Below are positions 60,343-64,000 of a stretch of 64,000 nucleotides of DNA, in pieces; the stretch's first letter is position 1, and every line of letters starts with the position of its first letter. Origin of the DNA: Platanthera guangdongensis (Eukaryota; Streptophyta; Magnoliopsida; Asparagales; Orchidaceae); the NCBI GenBank assembly GCA_039583875.1, contig CM077157.1, positions 75,082,346-75,146,345 on the forward strand. The letters are read 5' to 3'. The position numbers and the translations under genes are program-made. The notes beneath the pieces were generated by a model that worked only from the letters and a program-made list of their open reading frames with translations, was not told the DNA's origin and made no database searches.

Positions 60343-63300
60343 GAATGTCCAAAGGCCACCAAAACGCCGATCTGGTATTTGGACAGTGGATGCTCCCGGC
60401 ATATGACCGGGACAAGAAGCCTGCTGCGTGATTACACTCCAGTCGAGAATGGACCCAAAGTCATCTTTGGAGGGTCAGATCGAGGAGTCACCAGAGGTTA
60501 TGGTATGATTTCCAACGGTATAATCTCTATCACTGACGTGGCTTATGTTGAAGGGTTAAACCATAACCTGATCAGTGTAAGTCAGTTATGTGATAAAGGT
60601 TATGACGTTAAGTTCTGCAAGGATAAATGTTTGATAATTTCACGTACCTCTTCTGAAACGGTATTATCAGGCATTAGGAGCAGAAATATCTTTTGTTTAG
60701 ATTTTCTCAGTTTAGATTCATCTACCCCCGTATGCCTTGTGGCAACAGGCAGTGCATCTCTTTGTAAACAATGGCACAAGAGATTGGCACATATTAATTT
60801 CAAGACAATTAGTACGCTGTTTTCTAAGGACTTGGTAAGGGATGCTCCCAGTATCAAGTGCATCAAAGATAGCCCATGTCCTGCATGCCAGATGGGCAAA
60901 CAGACTCGGGCTACCTTTAAGAGCATCGCAGACAAAGACTCTTCCCGATGTCTTTACCTTCTACATATGGACTTGTTTGGTCCAATGCAAGTTCATAGCT
61001 TGGGAGGCAAGTCCTATATGCTAGTGATAGTTGATGATCATTGTCGGTTTACATGGGTGTTCTTTTTGAAACGAAAGTCAGATACGTTTGACATCTTCAC
61101 TAATTTTGTCAAGCAGGTTCAGAACGAATTTAACTGCTCCGTGGTCAAAATCAGAAATGACCATGGAACAGAATTCGAATCTGGTGCAATGATAGAATTT
61201 TGCGAAGAACAAGGTATCTTTCATGAGTTTTCCTCCCCGCGCACTCCTCAGCAAAATGGAGTTGCGGAGAGGAGAAATAGAACTCTCATTGAAGCCTACA
61301 CGATAATGTTGAAAGACGCTTCTCTCCCGGAATACTTCTGGGCAGAGGGTGTCAATACGGCTTGTCATGTACAAAACCGAGCATTGATCAACAAGCATCA
61401 TCGTAAGACGCCCTACGAGCTACTGAAAGGCAGGAAACCAACCATGTCCTACTTGAGGATTTTTGGTTGCAGATGCTATGTACTGAATAATGGGAAGTAC
61501 CCGCGTACTAAATTCGGTGAAAAATGCTTCGAAGGCATATTCATGGGCTATAGTTCCCATAGTCGGGCATATAGGGTCTTCAATAAGAAAACCCTAGTGG
61601 TAGAAGAATCAATAAATGTTGTATTTGATGAAGGAAGTTTGCTTAACAGCAATTCTTCCCGTAGTATTCTTGAAGATGCAGGTGCTAGACTTGAACAGCT
61701 GAGTCTGGATGAGACCGCTAAAGATGACGCTCCCATGTACGTCAAAGTTTCCACCTCCACGTCATCTGAAAATGTTGAAGATCAAAATGAAACAAATATC
61801 TTAGAAGAAGGAGAAGCCCAAGAAGTAGTCGAAGTTCCAGACGCCAGACTTCTTGAGCTCTGGCACGTGAGGGATCATCCTAGAGATCAGATCATCGGAG
61901 ATCCTCGTGTCGGTGTCAGAACTCGAAGAGGTACTGTTAACGAAGTATTGCATCTTAGCTTCCTGTCACAGGTTGAGCCAAAGAAGTTCGACGAGGCGAA
62001 CAAGGATGCGGCATGGATTCTGGCCATGCAAGAGGAACTACATCAATTCGAACGTTGCAATGTTTGGACGCTGGTTCCCAGACCATACAAGCAGAATGTG
62101 ATTGGCACGAAGTGGATCTTCAGAAACAAGCTGGATGAACATGGTGTCATCGTAAAGAACAAGGCCAGGCTGGTGGCTCAAGGTTACAGACAGGAGGAAG
62201 GGATTGACTTCGACCAGACCTTCGCACCAGTAGCAAGGCTCGAGGCAATTAGGTTGTTCCTGGCGTATGCTTCACACAAAGGATTCACAGTCTATCAAAT
62301 GGATGTGAAATCGGCATTCCTGAACGGAGACCTGAAAGAGGAAGTATACGTCGCTCAACCCCCAGGTTTTGTCGATCCTACTTATCCCAATCACGTTTTT
62401 TTTCTTAATAAGGCCTTATATGGGTTGAAACAAGCTCCACGAGCTTGGTATGAGACTTTATCTAGTTTTCTTCTTGAGAACAAGTTCTCCAGAGGTAAAA
62501 TAGATAAAACATTGTTTCTCAGGGAAGTCAAAGGCAAGATTTTGCTGGTGCAAATATATGTCGATGACATAATATTCGGCTCAACGGACAACAATCTTTG
62601 CAAAAAGTTTTCTAAACTTATGCAAGGAAAGTTTGAAATGAGCAGTATGGGAGAGCTCAAGTATTTCTTAGGACTTCAAGTGAAACAGTCTGAGGATGGA
62701 ATCTTCATCTCTCAGACGAAGTTCACAAATGAACTCCTTAAGAAATTCGCTATGGAGAGTGCAACCTCTATGAGGACTCCAATGGGATCCACCATGTCTC
62801 TGGATAAGGATGAGAAACGTAAACCTTTCGATGAAACCAAATACAGAAGCATCATTGGATCCCTGCTCTACCTTACTGCCAGTAGACCGGATATTATGTT
62901 CTCCACATGTGTCTGTGCCCGATATCAGGTGAACACTAAGGAATCTCACTATGTCGCTGTAAAGCGAATTCTAAGATACCTTAAAGGTACTCCTAATCTT
63001 GGCTTGTGGTACCCGAGAAACAATGATGTCGAGCTAATCGGCTTTTCAGATGCTGATTTTGCACGGATCAGGGATGACAGGAAAAGCACCTCCGGGACGT
63101 GTCAATTCCTCGGCAGGAGGCTTATCTCATGGAACAGCAAGAAACAGAATTGTGTTGCAACCTCCACAGCAGAGTCCGAGTACATCTCAGCAGGAAGCTG
63201 TTGCGCACAACTTCTATGGATCAGAAACTAGTTAGCCGACTACGACCTTCAGTTCAAGGAAGTACCCATGTACTGCGACTCCTCCAGTGCAATTGCCATT

Positions 63301-63504
63301 GCCAACAATCCTGTATCGCACAGCAGAACGAAGCATATTGAAGTGCGCTACCACTTCATTCGGGAGCACGTGGAAAACAAGGACATCTCTCTCTGTTATG
63401 TCCCCACGGACAAGCAGATTGCTGATATATTCACAAAGCCCTTAGACGAGGCCAAGTTCAATCTTTTCAAGACTGAATTGGGGATGCTCAATTATGAGGA
63501 CTGA
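60337..63504 (+). pseudogene. SIRE C pol, intact except for one stop
   Basis: The frame is open from just after the gag stop to 63228, then TAG at 63229 (B and A have a Gln codon), then in the same frame to TGA at 63502. Protease: [13 protein letters not shown]. Integrase zinc region: [12 protein letters not shown] with CPACQMGKQ. Core: [82 protein letters not shown]. RNase [32 protein letters not shown], then after the stop CDSSSAIAIA and DIFTKPLDE. The stop removes the last part of RNase H. No suitable ATG starts pol, so it needs recoding or splicing. Confidence 0.92.
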
Positions 63505-63792
63505 AGACTACAGAAGCTCCAGGCTCATGCATGATCTGAGGGGGAGCAAGGAACTCCAGCGTGAGTACAAATGCATGAACTGAGGGGGAGCAAAGGGCCA
63601 AACGCTACAGACCCCGATTTGCAGAAGCCGAAAAGGGGGAGATTACCCTCTCGGCTAAGGCTAAGGTGGCTCCAAGCTTGCTCCCAAGAAATTGGTATTG
63701 GTAAGGGATAACACTCGCAACTCAATTTTACGTTTATGGTTTTCATTCCCATTTGCTCTATTCACCTTAGCTTGTAGGGTTTAGGCTTCTTC
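63505..63792 (+). other. 3' untranslated region of SIRE C, no third ORF
   Basis: About 290 bp separate pol from the polypurine tract, with GAGGGGGAGCAA repeated at 63538 and 63582 and AAAGGGGGAGATT at 63635, which resembles an extra polypurine tract. There is no room for the ORF3 seen in A and B. Confidence 0.8.
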
Positions 63793-63806
63793 AAATAGGG
63801 GGAGAT
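63793..63806 (+). other. Polypurine tract of SIRE C
   Basis: AAATAGGGGGAGAT immediately before the 3' LTR. Confidence 0.9.
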
Positions 63807-64000
63807 TGTTGGGTATTGTATCCACAATGTACCTGATTTGAAGAAGCCCCTGGACAAGCTAAGGTCAATAGACTATATATTTGATAAAATCCTTCTAGTT
63901 GTGCTTGCAGTTTTTCCATGCTAAGTGCACACCAATGTCAGGGTGCAGTAGGTCAATATACACGGGTCTGCACGACATAATCCCTCGTTGAGCAGATCAG
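63807..64000 (+). mobile_element. 3' LTR of SIRE C, first 194 bp
   Basis: It matches 56267-56460 with four substitutions: TATGTA/TATATA, GCATTT/GCAGTT, CCACGC/CCATGC and CGACGT/CGACAT. It runs off the window. Confidence 0.95.

Overview
This window is repeat-dense plant (angiosperm) DNA. I find no host gene, tRNA or rRNA. Almost everything is LTR retrotransposon: Ty1/copia elements of the SIRE/Maximus type (A, B, C, D, E below), one Ty1/copia element of Angela/Tork type (I), Ty3/gypsy chromoviruses of Tekay/Del type (F, H, and LTR pieces G and K), and a gypsy-like gag with an unknown companion ORF at the left edge. The plant assignment rests on tRNA-Met primer sites (TGGTATCAGAG), the SIRE gag-pol-ORF3 layout, and chromodomain integrases with LTRs of about 4.4 kb starting TGTAACA or TGACAAC. 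The species cannot be told.

Layout. 0.36-4.07 kb: minus-strand gypsy-like gag plus a broken acidic ORF. 4.3-9.15 kb: decayed SIRE-like E with its 3' LTR. 9.15-10.4 kb: unclassified DNA with CACGCCCGTG dyads. 10.4-16.7 kb: minus-strand copia I, whose RT carries an 829-bp tandem duplication. 16.7-23.25 kb: minus-strand chromovirus H (4.4-kb LTR, then chromodomain, integrase and RT). 23.25-24.9 kb: unclassified DNA ending in a 142-bp tandem array. 24.9-27.7 kb: gypsy LTR pieces G (plus) and K (minus). 27.7-29.6 kb: 3' end and 3' LTR of SIRE D. 29.6-32.5 kb: chromovirus F, deleted from its 5' LTR to RNase H. F's 3' LTR starts at 32540 and is split by SIRE A (32.7-43.6 kb) and then by SIRE B (from 47.5 kb). 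B is split at 56267 by SIRE C, which runs off the right edge. The nesting is therefore C in B in F, with A separately in F and D in F's 5' LTR.

Function. SIRE elements encode gag (capsid/nucleocapsid) and pol (protease, integrase, RT, RNase H). A, B and D also carry a third ORF of unknown role; C has none. C is the youngest and most complete: gag is open, pol has a single TAG, and the visible 194 bp of its two LTRs differ at 4 sites. The other elements are visibly broken.

The structure that ordinary annotation does not explain is the wealth of short inverted-repeat arrays. Each LTR family has its own motif. In A and B the same motif recurs at two internal sites, one of them inside gag coding sequence. 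Separately, a C-rich-loop hairpin just before the LTR 3' end keeps its stem by compensatory changes between families, and splice-acceptor-like sites stand before pol (three families) and before ORF3 (B).
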